A DNA stretch of 61,556 nucleotides from Smittium mucronatum. Its lineage: Eukaryota; Kickxellomycota; Harpellomycetes; Harpellales; Legeriomycetaceae. Shown here in pieces: positions 48,099 to 59,553 of this stretch. The DNA lies in the NCBI GenBank assembly GCA_001953115.1, contig LSSL01000607.1, positions 1 through 61,556 on the forward strand, written 5' to 3'. Position 1 is the first letter of the stretch, and every line of letters begins with the position of its first letter. The notes under the pieces were generated by a model. That model did no database searches. It was not told where the DNA came from and saw nothing but the letters and a program-made list of their open reading frames with translations. Position numbers and translations under genes: made by a program.

Positions 48099-49100
48099 GA
48101 CAAACAAGCACTGGAGCTTGGTAGCATGGAGGATCAGCGACGTTTCCTCGAAATTCAAGGTCTCAGCAATTACGCCGTTGACCGTATCCTTTCAAAAGAA
48201 ATACGTGTCAGGCGTATATCCAGATACAGCTCTGTCCATCAACGCTTTTTAGATTGAATTATCTCTAAAGAAATAACGTCAGAAATCTCCGCACCACAAA
48301 TTATCAATTATCTGGCGGAAATATACACCGTGGACAATTTGAAAGTGGGATCCATAAAAGCCTACAAATCGGCTCTTTTAAAGCTGTGATTAAACCCAGA
48401 TGAATTATCTAAACATCCGATGCTTTCTGAATTTACAAGTACATTTGATGACACATCAATTATGTTGTTCGTTAGGCCGGCTATTGATATAACTCCAGTT
48501 CTCGATCGATTTAAGGAATGGGGCCCAACTAACGAGCTCACAGTAAAACAACTTACGGCTAAACTGTGCTGACTCCTAGCAGTGGCCGGATTTTTCAGAG
48601 CCAGCGACATACACAGGATAGATGACAAGAGGACTCGCATAATCCATGGTGCACTAAATTTAGTCATTATAGCACCAAAAGAAAAGAGAGAGTGTCAAAC
48701 TATTGAGAATCCCTGTCAAATAACGTCGCACACAGATCCAATATTGTGCCAGGTATTTACATACACTGTTTACAAGGAAAAGATGGCTTCTACTCAATGA
48801 TCTACCCCACAAACTAATAATAGTAAATGGGTCGTTAATAGACTCTTAAGGTTTATAAATGAAAGCTCAAAACCGCTTTCCGTAGACAGTATCTCTAGAC
48901 ACATTAGATCGATATCTGATCTAATACGCCGAGATCCCGATAAACCCATACCGAAGGGTAGAGCTATCGGTGCTACATTGGCTGCCAGCTCTGGTGTACC
49001 CTCGGATGAAATAGTCTCGCACGCATTCTGGTCGAACTATTCCATCTCCGATACCTAATATCGACTCACAAGAAATTCTTCGAATAACTTGACTGAGTAG
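48099..49100 (+). pseudogene. DIRS copy B tyrosine recombinase, interrupted
   Basis: The frame opens near 48099 (Met at 48126) and reads as a DIRS recombinase: RRFLEIQGLSNYAVDRIL, ISAPQIINYLAEIY, IKAYKSALLKL, FFRASDIHRIDD (catalytic Arg region), LVIIAPKEKR, and a C-terminal RAIGATLAASSGVPSDEIV, SHAFWSNYSISDT with a TAA, then YRLTR. There are TGA stops near 48255, 48388 and 48573, one frameshift near 48785, and the TAA in the C-terminal Tyr region. The stop positions suggest former Trp codons at two or three sites. Confidence 0.75.
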
Positions 49101-49133
49101 ATATTAAGTCCCGCCCACCCGTTCACATGACCT

Positions 49134-49274
49134 TTGCCGAAAGATGATAAGGATAACACTAAGGAGTACTTTACATTCTATAGATAAAATTTTATTAGTT
49201 CATTTGTTTCAAGTTATTTTATTGGTTTGTAATTTTCAGTTTAGTTTTATCCAATAAGATGGTAATACTTAATA
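49134..49274 (-). repeat. right inverted terminal repeat of DIRS copy B
   Basis: Reverse complement of the left repeat, from CCTTTGCCGAAAGATGATAA to the ATATTAAG tip. Confidence 0.85.
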
Positions 49275-49452
49275 TTTTTCCTCTTATAGTATAATATGAA
49301 TTAATTTTCGCTCTAAAGAGCTCAATTAATTCTAACGGAATCTGAGGAAATTTCCAGATTTTGAGGAAAAAAACATTTAACCATATTATTATTATCATTT
49401 TTAAAATTTTATTAGTGATTAAAGATTTCATTAAAATAAGATATGTTTAAAA

Positions 49453-51087
49453 TGTAATTATAAAAATAGTCTAGATTTTGAATGTATTTACAAAAATAGT
49501 CAAAATTTCAAAATATTATCAAAACTAGTCAAATTAATTAACGTGATTTCAAATCGACGAATAAAAGCTAGTTTGGTTTGAGAAATATAAATAAGACGGC
49601 TTATAGGAAGAAAATTCACGACACATTGTTATTTTTTTTTAACCATTGGTCCAAACTATAGTGCGAAATAAGTTCTCACTTTGTCCCTATTTGCTCTAGA
49701 AAAAGAAAAGCCGCCACTATTATGGGATTAAAGCTTTCATGTATAATATTTGAATTACATCTGACAATTTTGAAAAAACTGAAATTTATCTCTGAAAAGA
49801 TAATCATTTTTATCGCTTTGTTGGCTTTAAAATATGATATTTAATGCTCTTCTAGAAATAAATTCCTTACACTTCAAGAACCTGAAGATTAATTCAAAAA
49901 AAGTATTTTTTTAATATTTAAATCAAAAATGTTCCTTTTAAATAAAATACGGATAGGCAATCATGAAACAATAATGGATTTTTGTAATTATATTTACTTT
50001 TTAATTTGACTGAGGTCCTCAGTACGATAAAAAGCTTTCGCATCTTTAAAAACAATGTATATAGAAACGATATAGAATATATATATAAGCGTTTTAATAA
50101 TGTAATAATAGTACGTAGATGGTTTTTCATCTTTTGTAAAACTATTATTTTTGACGCAAAATTATTTATTTTAGAGCATTTTGATTTTTTTCATTAAACT
50201 GTGAGTACTAATAAAAATTTATAATTTGAAATGCAACTTTGATAGCTTTAACTTTTTATATTTTAATTTTACAAGTTATATTTGATATTTGATATTTGAT
50301 ATTAATATTAATCTTTTAATGGCGAATATAATACATATATATATATAATTATATATCGAAGCTTGAAAAATCAGTGATGCATGTCAATTTTAACAATATA
50401 AATACCCAATTATAACATTAAATGTACACTAAAGAATGGACGTTTAAATATGGACAAATTAAAAACGTTAATTTTTTCTTAGTTTATAATTTTGAAATTA
50501 AGGCAATTGGGACTTATTAATTATTGTTGTGTTCAAGAAAGTAGTAGCTTTAAAAAATAATTTGGATAGAATTCAATTAGAAATATTAAGCAAAGTGAGA
50601 AACGGTGTAGGGTGGGGGGTTAATTATTCATAGACCTCGAGTGAGCTTTAAAAAATGAAGCGAAATAACTGGGAAAGAACGAGCACCATACGTGTACATG
50701 AATAAGTGATTAGGAATAGTTTTTTGATAAAACTGATTACCTTTTCAGAGATAAATTTCAGTTTTTTCAAAATTGTCAGATGGAATTCAAATATTATACA
50801 TGAAAGCTTTAATCACATAATAGTGGCGGCTTTTCTTTTTCTAGAGCAAAATAGTGACAAAGTGAGAACTTATTTCGCACTATAGTTTGGACCAATGGTT
50901 AAAAAAAAATAACAATGTGTCGTGAATTTTCTTCCTATAAGCCGTCTTATTTATATTTCTCAAACCAAACTAGCTTTTATTCGTCGATTTGAAATCACGT
51001 TAATTAATTTGACTAGTTTTGATAATATTTTGAAATTTTGACCATTTTTGTAAATAATTTCAAAACCTTGACTATTTTTGCAATTGC
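49453..51087. mobile_element. non-autonomous DNA transposon with ~350-bp inverted repeats
   Basis: 49453-49805 and 50735-51087 are inverted repeats of about 353 bp, around 90 percent identical by eye, around a 930-bp A+T-rich core with no transposase. Near both ends a motif close to AAAAATAGTC-A recurs three times at roughly 30-bp spacing, resembling subterminal transposase-binding sites. Long inverted repeats are typical of MULEs and foldback elements, and a dead MULE transposase lies 5 kb away, but a link is inference. Both flanks contain GTTTAA close to the ends; I cannot establish a true target duplication. Confidence 0.8.
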
Positions 51088-51319
51088 CTCTGTGTTTAAT
51101 TCATATTAGTACTTCTGTTTGGCAAATTTATTGCTAATATACAACATCAATAGCAGTATTATTCGAAATTTCGATTGAACTTTCGATTTAATCTCACATT
51201 AATACTATTTTTTGAGGTATAAAATTGATGCTTCCTCTCTAAGATCTCATCTCAGATCCCATAGTTGAAAGCACAAATGGCGATAAAGGAACTTCGATTT
51301 ATTTTTTATTCTGTATTAA

Positions 51320-52228
51320 TCATTGTTTTTTTTTCTGTTTGAGCTCAGTGTAAAATGGTTTCCAATGCTTGTTGAGTTTGAAAAAAACTACAGGCAGGTT
51401 TACGTCTTCTTCGATTAAAAAAAGTGGAAGTGGTATATCAGCATCTGTTTTATGAAAAAATACACAGATTATAAACGAAAAGATTTTTTTTTTCTCTTGT
51501 GAACCATGTAACAATTTTTTATATAGTACCAAATTACTCCCACAGGTCTTCAATAATATTTTTTAGAAGCGAAATTTCAGCACCTCTGAAAGTAATAATA
51601 TCGATTACGCTCTCGCTTTTCACTCATAGCTTACTGTCCAATAAAACTCTATTTTTTTCAATCATGCATAATATATTTGCTCATCATATCTTTAGCATCT
51701 GGGTCTAATTTTGATTTAAAATTTGACTTATGAACTTTAAAACTTCACTGAATACTGAAGTATAGGGTTGGTAACATCTTGATATGTTTTTGGCCGTTTC
51801 AAAAGAATAGACTTATTCATTATTGAATAAATCCCAACCCATTCTAATATTTTTGTCTAAACAAATAGAACAGAACATATAAAGTTTCTTTCATGACTAT
51901 TCATATAAATATTATCTGATTGATACTTTCAAATAATCGATACCATCAGAATTTTTTTTAAATAGGCGGGTTTTCCCGATCATCATTTTTATTGATCTTA
52001 TTTCTTTTCATATTTTGTTTATTGGGAGTTGAGATAACACTTACACCCCCGACATTTAGACTTGCCACTGTATAGGAGCTTTTTGGTATCTATAACCCTC
52101 TCAATTGAACTTTTAGTATCCATCTTGGGTCCCATTATTATTTTTGAGGAAAATTGTGAATTTTTTTTGTTTCTTTTTTTTAAAAAAAAAAAATTATGCC
52201 CATAAATTTGATTGGTTACAGCCTTCAA
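51320..52228 (-). pseudogene. decayed coding-like tract, unidentified
   Basis: Minus-strand peptides with protein-like composition appear in several frames: 52228-52019 ends with a short Cys-rich stretch (SGKSKCRGCKCYL), and 51553-51320 reads as a 77-codon frame with FHKTDADIPLPLFLIEEDV. Stops intervene throughout. I do not recognise the family; a transposon remnant is the most likely source given the surroundings. Confidence 0.25.
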
Positions 52229-53800
52229 TTTAGTCTACTTAAAAAAATTATAACAATCGGATTGAATTTGGTATAAAATTATAAAGTCAATAGAGACATC
52301 ATACAATATGGCGCAAAGTAGCTAATTATCTATTCTTAAGTTGATCAAAGCACCTCTAGGCATCCTAATATTTCTTGTAACTTTGGTGCGGAAATTTTTT
52401 GAATTTGTTGAAATAAAGAATTTTTTTCCTAAAAAAAGGTGTAATTGATTTGTTGCAAAAGATAGATAAAATCAGGTGAAATTTAACGCAAAATAGGAGT
52501 ATATATATTACCTCTTAATCAGGTAAAATAAAACAACTAGTTATTGATTTAAATATCTAAAAATTACTTAAATTACTTGGAGATTCAAAAAAAGTTCCTT
52601 GATGATTTAACGGCTAAATAATAAAAACCATCCTCCTCTAATTAAATACAAATATAATTTCACTAAAAGTACGATTTTTTGTTTTGAATACTTGAACACT
52701 TTTTAAAAAAAAATCTTGTGGTTACTTTATCATAATTGAGAGATCATTTATTATAGATTTTTTTAGGGGAGATTTATTTTAAATTTAATAAATTCTTTTA
52801 AACCCAATTTAAAAAAGTGAAAATTTTTCAAAAAAAAGCTGCCGCCAAATTTCTCTCCGCCAATTTAGAAGCTCCATACCTCAGAGGGGTTAATTCGGAA
52901 TGGTTGATGAATCACATAAATTCTTTAGCTTAAGTTTTTTGGGCACAGAAGCGCCATTGAGAAATTTGTCTGCTTCAGAATCAAATTTATTATAGGCAAT
53001 ATCAGTCTGTAGCTGAATTTAAGTATTTTAGACCCCCCCTCCTCCCTAAGAAGTTTTTCAACCATCCCCTACCAGAATTAGTTTTTTTTTTTATGTTTAG
53101 CAGAAAGATGCACGTATGAACCGGCGGATCGTGTCTTTTTTTTTTCTTCTCGGAATGAAATAATCTTGTGGATCGTGTTATTTATCTGTCTATCTCATCC
53201 GTAGCAATTTATTAAGATGTGTTAAACTTTTTCAGACAGATAGATTTTGCGGAAAAGGGTTTTTTAAAAATAAAAAATTCATAAAAAATTCATATTTGAT
53301 AGTCTGTATGGTTTGGAAGGTCGCCATATGATTCTTTTGCCGATTATGGGAATGTGCGTTTAATATTTTGAATTTTGAGAACAACTTTTTTTGTCATCCT
53401 GCACCGCCAGTCACGCATGTGGCCTTTCTGGGTGACCTAACCTGTTAGTATGGCTATTTTTCGAGTTTTTTTTGTCTAGATAACGAGCCACATCAATGAT
53501 ATTAACACCGACAAATCAATTGTTATACATCTTTTTAAACTAGAACAGGGATATTTCCAATTAGTATAAATATAAAAGAAATATCAATATTACCATTCAT
53601 ATAATTATTATTACTCTATAATAAATCACAAAAAAGTCAATATTCAGGCAGATTATTAAAATCTATCAATTTTAATTAATAAAAATATAAAAATAATTGA
53701 GAAAAACGTCTTATGTTCGGTATGGGGAGTGATTAATTTGGCTTGGATTCATGAAAAACGTTACCGGACTATTGATCTAGATAAATTTCAGTTAATCGAA
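52229..53800. other. A+T-rich intergenic DNA, no gene seen
   Basis: No supportable gene. Somewhat less A+T-rich patches near 52840-53050 and 53390-53450 carry no open frame of note. A seven-C run followed by TCCTCCC lies near 53032. Confidence 0.6.
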
Positions 53801-54157
53801 ATTTAATCCAATTCTAATTCACCCAAATTCACTTCTTCAGGTGTTATTTCACCCTATTTACATTTCATCCAACTAAAATTTAATCCAATAGATTTTTTAC
53901 CCAACTATATAACTTCAAATTGGAGCAAAACAAAAGCCTCTTTTGAATTTATTAATGTAGAATTTCGATTAAGTATAGGTTTTGAAAAATAATAATAATA
54001 ATTTTAAAACCAAAAAGCTCAACACTGTCTAATTATCTATTTTGGAGCAAACGGAATTGGGTGAAATGGAACCTGAATGAAATATAAATTAGGCGAAAAG
54101 TTATTGGGTGAAATGGGAATTAGTTGTAAAAATTGGATGAAATGTCCTGACACCAAA
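53801..54157 (+). repeat. MITE-like repeat, copy 2
   Basis: Partner of 38153-38445 in opposite orientation and the longer of the two. It is rich in the motifs ATTTCACCC and ATTTCATCC and, toward the right end, their complements, so the ends are roughly inverted. No coding capacity. Confidence 0.75.
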
Positions 54158-54508
54158 ATAGTAAGTCTATTTGTAGACGGACCAATTAGGCTGTAAGATT
54201 ATTTCGAATAAACCAATTTGGCTATTTGAAAATTCTTAGGATTGTTAATTGTGCGATAGACAATATATAAGTAAACTAATATAGTAGTAGTAGAAAATGT
54301 AAGGTGATGAAAAAAGTGGTTCAAATTGTCAAATGGTAATAGTCCAATAGTCCTGACAGTATTCTTTTTTTGTTTTTAAATCATATGAATATAAAAATGA
54401 TAAATAAAGAGCGTGACAATTTATTGCCATTAGAGTAACAAGGTTACTCGGTCAATCAAAATAATACCGTAAAAAAATAAAGAATTCCGATCAAATATGA
54501 TGATATGG
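54158..54508 (-). other. 3' flank of the secreted-protein gene
   Basis: A+T-rich DNA between the MITE-like repeat and the stop codon at 54509; it should contain the polyadenylation region. Nothing else seen. Confidence 0.55.
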
Positions 54509-57500
54509 TTATTGACAGTCGCTGGCACAGCTAATTGCGGCATCCAATATAGAGGCTGTACCTCCTAGGGGGGAAATCGAAACACGGCTGAATACAAAAT
54601 TGCTGATAAAAGATTCAGCAACCAAATCTCTATTCACTGATACTGACAATTTCTTAGATATATAACTGATTTTTATGAATTTGTTCACAGTTTGGGAATC
54701 ACCATCCACGCTTTGAGTTTTATTTACTCCAGATTTAATGTAACTAGTGTCTGATTTCAATCCTACCAATACGTTGATAAAATTACCGGTGTACAAATCT
54801 TCATATTTGTCATATAAGGCAATTGACAAATCAGAGTCGGATGATACATATGATGTGTAAGTGAAGTTTCCCTTGGTGCATGGCAATGATAAGGGTGCAT
54901 AAGAGCTGTAATCAGCAGCTTTATCGGCACTGAGCAAAAGCATGCTGGGAATTTCAAAATTGGAATTGCATTTCTGCTTCTGGTTAACTTTGCTGACCGC
55001 AGTAGCATTTGCCTCATCGTTTCTAGAATTATTATTTTTGGAGTTGGAATCGCAGTATTCAGAATCATTGCATACAAATACACCATTTGAAACAATTGCA
55101 ACTCCAACCGATGGTGCGATATATATTTTTGAGATTTCAAAGCTTTTAAGAGTGTACTTAATCTTAGGTATCCCATCAACGCTAATGTACAGCACGTTCT
55201 CAGAAGTTTTAACAGTTATCGATTTTTTTATTTCGTTAGAAGATATGTTTTCATCAATGTCTTTCCTGGTGACTGAAATTCCCTTCTTTAAGCTATAAAT
55301 TGAAGAGTTAATTCCTAGGCGCGCTTCCATGTAATCTAATGCACTTATCATGCCGTCAAACTTAGAAAGTGAGATATATATATCTGATTTTGAAGTGATG
55401 TTGAAGGAAAATTCAAATTCCCTACATGGAATAGCTATCGGTCTATCGAAATCATATTGTTTTGCATTTGGAGAGTCGAAAATAATGTCTGATAGCACAC
55501 GTGTTCTCTCGCATGCTAGATTAGACGCAGAAAAATCTTGGAATGTAATAGACTCATATACATATGAGGCACCTTCCTGGTAAACACTCGACTGTTGATT
55601 GTTTTGAGCAACAATTTCCTGGGTTTGAGCTAAATCTTCAATTAAATTAATGTTGTATTTGGATTCAGAGGCTAAGTTAATAGAATTCTCTTGAATAATA
55701 CCCGCGTTTGAGTATAAATCAGAATATGAGTAATCAGCTTCATTTAGATTATTCAATGGAATATCATTTACGCCTGATTCATAGTCTTGGGAATTATCAA
55801 CATAATTTGCACTTTCGGGTGAATATTCTAAAGAAGCGTCGGTAGAACCAACACCACTAGAAAAAATATTATTATCGGCAACAGTCTCTGTTTCACTCTC
55901 TAAAATGGATAACTGGGCAGTTTCTAAGGGGTTTTGCACATACAGAGATTCTTTACCCACAATTCCAGACTCATCAGGTAAATTTTGAGCAAAAATTTCT
56001 GCGTTAGACTGTTGAGCCTCATTAGGATTTGAATTAGCACCGGCTGATTGATTCAAAGTGATATCTGTGGATTCTTCATAAGCTAAATCACCACTTTCCA
56101 TAGGCAAGATATTATATTCTGACAAATAACTTGAGTCATAAGTTAAGTAAGCAGGTAATATAGTGGGCACAGTATCATAAGTGTTAAGATAATCAGTAGA
56201 TGGAGCTGTTGAAAGAATTGGATTTGATTGGTCAATATATTTAATGCTAGATAACGTAACACTAGGAACAACATATGTTACCAAAGCCGCTGGGGAAATA
56301 TTATCAAGATAGTTTGTGTTTTGACTTAGGTAATCATCATTAGATGGTATTGAGTTTTCAAAATTGAGATAGCCATTTGTTGTTTGTTGGTACATGACCT
56401 CTAGACCTGTAGAATATTGGGGCAGAGAAGCAATTGCGGTGGTAGATGTCGTGGATAAAGTTTGATTTTGGTTTTCATTATCTAGAGAAGCAGTGGTGAA
56501 AGCGGAAGACGAAGATGGAAGCTTGTAATAACCTTGTTGAGAAGCTGATGTAGTAGTGGAGATTGTAGACGGATTTTGAAATTGGTAGTAGCCTGTCTGA
56601 ATAGTAGTAGATGTTGTGAGTGCCAAAGACGGAAGTTGATAGTAGCCTTCCTGAGTAGTGGTAGATGTTGTGGATACCAAAGAAGGAAGTTGGTAGTAGC
56701 CTTCCTGCGTAGTAGTAGAGGTTGTGAATGCCGAAGATGGAAGCTGGTAGTAACCTTCCTGAGTAGTGGTAGAGGTTGTACATGACGAAGATGAAAGTTG
56801 ATAGTAGCCTTCCTGAGTAGTGGTAGATGTTGTGGATGCCAAAGATGGAAGCTGGTAGTAGCCTTCCTGGGTAGTGGTAGAGGTTGTGGATGTCGAAGAT
56901 GGAAGTTGGTAGTATCCTGCTTGTGTGGTGGTGGAGGTTGTGGATACCAAAGATGGAAGTTGGTAGTAGCCTTTCTGCGTAGTAGTAGAGGTTGTGAATG
57001 CCGAAGATGGAAGCTGGTAGTAACCTTCCTGAGTAGTGGTAGAGGTTGTAGATGACGAAGATGGAAGTTGATAGTAGCCTTGCATCATAGTGGTAGATGT
57101 TGATGTAGACGAAGATGGAAGTTGGTAGTATCCTGCTTGTGTGGTGGTAGAGGTTGTAGATGACGAAGATGGAAGTTGGTAGTAACCTTCCTGAGTAGTG
57201 GTAGAGGTTGTAGATGATGAAGATGGAAGTTGATAGTAGCCTTCCTTCATAGTGGTAGATGTTGTCGATGACGAAGATGGAAGTTGGTAGTAGCCTTCCT
57301 GCGTAGTGGTAGAGGTTGTGGGTGACGAAGATGGAAGTTGATAGTAGCCTTCCTGCGTAGTGGTAGATGTTGTAGATTTCGAAGATGGGAGTTGGTAGTA
57401 GCCTTCCTGAGTAGTGGTAGAGGTTGTGGATGAAGTTGATGATATGAAATATACTGGTGCATCACAAGTTCCGTTCCCTTTTTCACATCTAATGGTCACA

Positions 57501-59553
57501 CAATGAACACTTATCTTATCCTCTACTGATCCGAAATATACGTACTTTTCACTTCCTGTCAAATAGTCGACATAGCTTACATCTGATGATTTCAGAGTCA
57601 TGACTTCAACGTTATCTGCTTTAATGGTGATTCCGTTAGCATTCGATACGATTTGTATAGTAACGAATTCATTCTTTTCCAGAGCGTAGGTTACACTGTT
57701 GCTTTGTTTGCCAATATAGAACTCATTTGTTAGTGCTCCTATTTTACCTACAACTGATTTACTTAAATCGATACCCTTACTATCTGATATCAAAAAGTAA
57801 ATATCAGAATCTTGATCAAGGTCAAAAGTTATATCGAAGTTTGGAGATGCACATGGGATGGTCTTTCTCTGATTTTGATCATATAATACGGAAGTAAGAT
57901 TTTTAGATCCTTGCAATTGATCAATGCAACAAAGATTATATTCACACATTTGTTCAGAGTCGGCTATATTTGTGTTTTCACTGGGTATCATGGATGATTG
58001 ATTTGTATCTAATACATCTCTCTTTATGTTTCCATTACAACTTCCATCGCTATTCAGACACTTGATATTTATTTCTTGGACGGTTCCATTATCATGACTA
58101 GACCCAAAATACAAAAACCTGGAATCTGAATTAAGACAGCTAGTACATGCGACATCCTGAGAAAGAATGTTCAATATAACATTTGAATCTAATAATAAGG
58201 TTATTCCAGCAGAATCCAACTTTATAGTAATAGTCACATCTGAGTCATCGTATAAAGGGTGAAAATATATGCTTTTTCTCTCACCAATCCCGAATTCACC
58301 AGATTTCACGCCTATAACACCAGCAATATCCTCGCCACTATTGAAACTCTCTTTATCAGTTATTGCAAAGTAAATATCAGTTTTTGTGTTTAGTTTAAAT
58401 GACAACTCAAATGCCATACCATCACATGGTATTTTTATTTTTTGTGATTGATCATATAAGACATTTTTTTGGTCCTCAGATCCTTTTAAACCGAGAACTT
58501 CGCCTAAATAGGTAACACAATTAGAGTCTATGATTTCTCTCCTTAATTCCAAACTTAATAAGTCATTAGATGACCTCTGTAAAACCGTTTCGTTAGATTT
58601 TGTGCATATTTCATTAAGGTTGCACGTGGATCCAGAGCACAATAGGTTACTATTAAGAAAGGCTTTGTTAGAGTCCGAGAATACATTATATAAAATTAAA
58701 TTTTCATTGAAAGTTCCATCAACTTCATCGTTATTTTGGTGGTTATGGACGTAATAAACTCCCTTCAACGTTTTAAAATCTTTTGATATTAGTATTCCTC
58801 CGTTTATTGAGTAATAATTTTCATTAATTTTGTTATCAGAAATACAAATTTCTTCTGATGCTTGATATTCCTGAGTAAAGGAGTTTTTGCAAAATGTGAA
58901 ATCCATTTCATCATTGGGTACAAATGCGTTATCAGAGTCTTTGTTATTTAAAAAGGGGTAAAATTGGTAATTGTCTTTGTTTAAATCCAAATCTTTTATG
59001 GTCGAAGTGTTATATGGCGCAAATGGTACACAATCGTTCATCAGTATGATTGCTACATTATTCTACAAAAATATTAACTTTTAATGGTGGGGGGATAATA
59101 AAAACAGCATATTACTCTTTATATTTAATTAAAAGACTTTTATTATACCTTTTCAGGAATAGAGCTGTCATAGTTAGGATTGACGATGATTCTTTTGGGA
59201 TTAAACGTGTTAAATTTTGAGGATGGTCCATCAAGATCTATTAAAACTATATCTAGATTTTCAGAGATATCTTCTTCCACGTTACTTAATTTGGTTATGC
59301 ATTGTGCAGATGTAATGACTGCGTTCGGAGCAATTAAACTTCCAACACAAATTATTTCATCACTGGATTGATATTTTATGTAAGCTAATAAGTTAGCCTC
59401 GTGATTGTTAATGCTTTTCTTGATGAGTGTATGGTGATTTTTTTCGTGAATTTCAGGTTTGCTTATGCTTTCATCGTTAGAATTTATGTGGCCATAACTG
59501 AAACCAGTCACAGCAAAAAAAAATGCGCTATAATTTAGAAAGGAAAACCTCAT
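54509..59553 (-). CDS. secreted modular protein: pseudo-trypsin, beta-type domains, Ser/Thr repeats
   Basis: Exon 1 is 59553-59149 and exon 2 is 59062-54509, joined across an 86-bp GT-AG intron, giving 1652 residues. Residues 1-20 form a signal peptide. Residues ~45-267 follow the trypsin (S1) pattern: ICVGSLIAPNAVITSAQC keeps the Cys pair (69 and 85), but His is Gln84. After the intron NNVAIIL replaces DIALL, and SINGGIL replaces DSGGP (Asn222). All three catalytic residues are lost, so it should not be a protease. Residues ~317-472, 504-670, 1314-1467 and 1502-1652 are four related Cys-bounded beta-rich domains with shared IPC, DIYF and YFGS-like blocks. Between them lie seventeen 18-residue repeats (~676-982) and an acidic linker. 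No membrane anchor is seen. A cell-surface or adhesive role is inference; I do not know an exact match. Confidence 0.85.
56510..57440 (-). repeat. coding minisatellite, 54-bp unit x 17
   Basis: Seventeen tandem copies of a 54-bp unit encoding variants of QEGYYQLPSSSSTTSTTT inside the secreted-protein gene. The GYYQLPS core is nearly fixed; the Ser/Thr part varies (SSAF, SLVS, SLAS, SSKS), and the last two units are most diverged. The unit length is a multiple of three, so copy-number change keeps frame. Dense Ser/Thr suggests O-glycosylation. Confidence 0.95.

Larger units (their letters stand above)
45232..49338 (+). mobile_element. DIRS-type tyrosine-recombinase retrotransposon, copy B
   Basis: A 4.1-kb element better preserved than copy A. 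Inverted terminal repeats of about 145 bp (45232-45380 and 49134-49274) enclose gag, RT/RNase H and a tyrosine recombinase, all on the plus strand and less A+T-rich than the flanks. An extension at 49275-49338 matches the extension of copy A. The genes are interrupted mostly by single stops with few frameshifts, so insertion looks more recent than that of copy A. Inverted rather than direct end repeats plus a tyrosine recombinase rule out an LTR element. Confidence 0.85.

Noticed and set aside
48240..48590. TGA read as tryptophan (alternative genetic code)
   Set aside because: OPI3 terminates at TGA and host genes use TGG for Trp, so the TGAs in the recombinase are best read as decay.
45232..49338. 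LTR retrotransposon
   Set aside because: The end repeats are inverted and the downstream gene is a tyrosine recombinase, not a DDE integrase; no aspartic protease motif was seen.
56478..57486. Several extra open frames on both strands over the repeat region
   Set aside because: The 54-bp unit is a multiple of three, so every frame lacking a stop in one unit stays open through the array. They are shadows of the secreted-protein gene.
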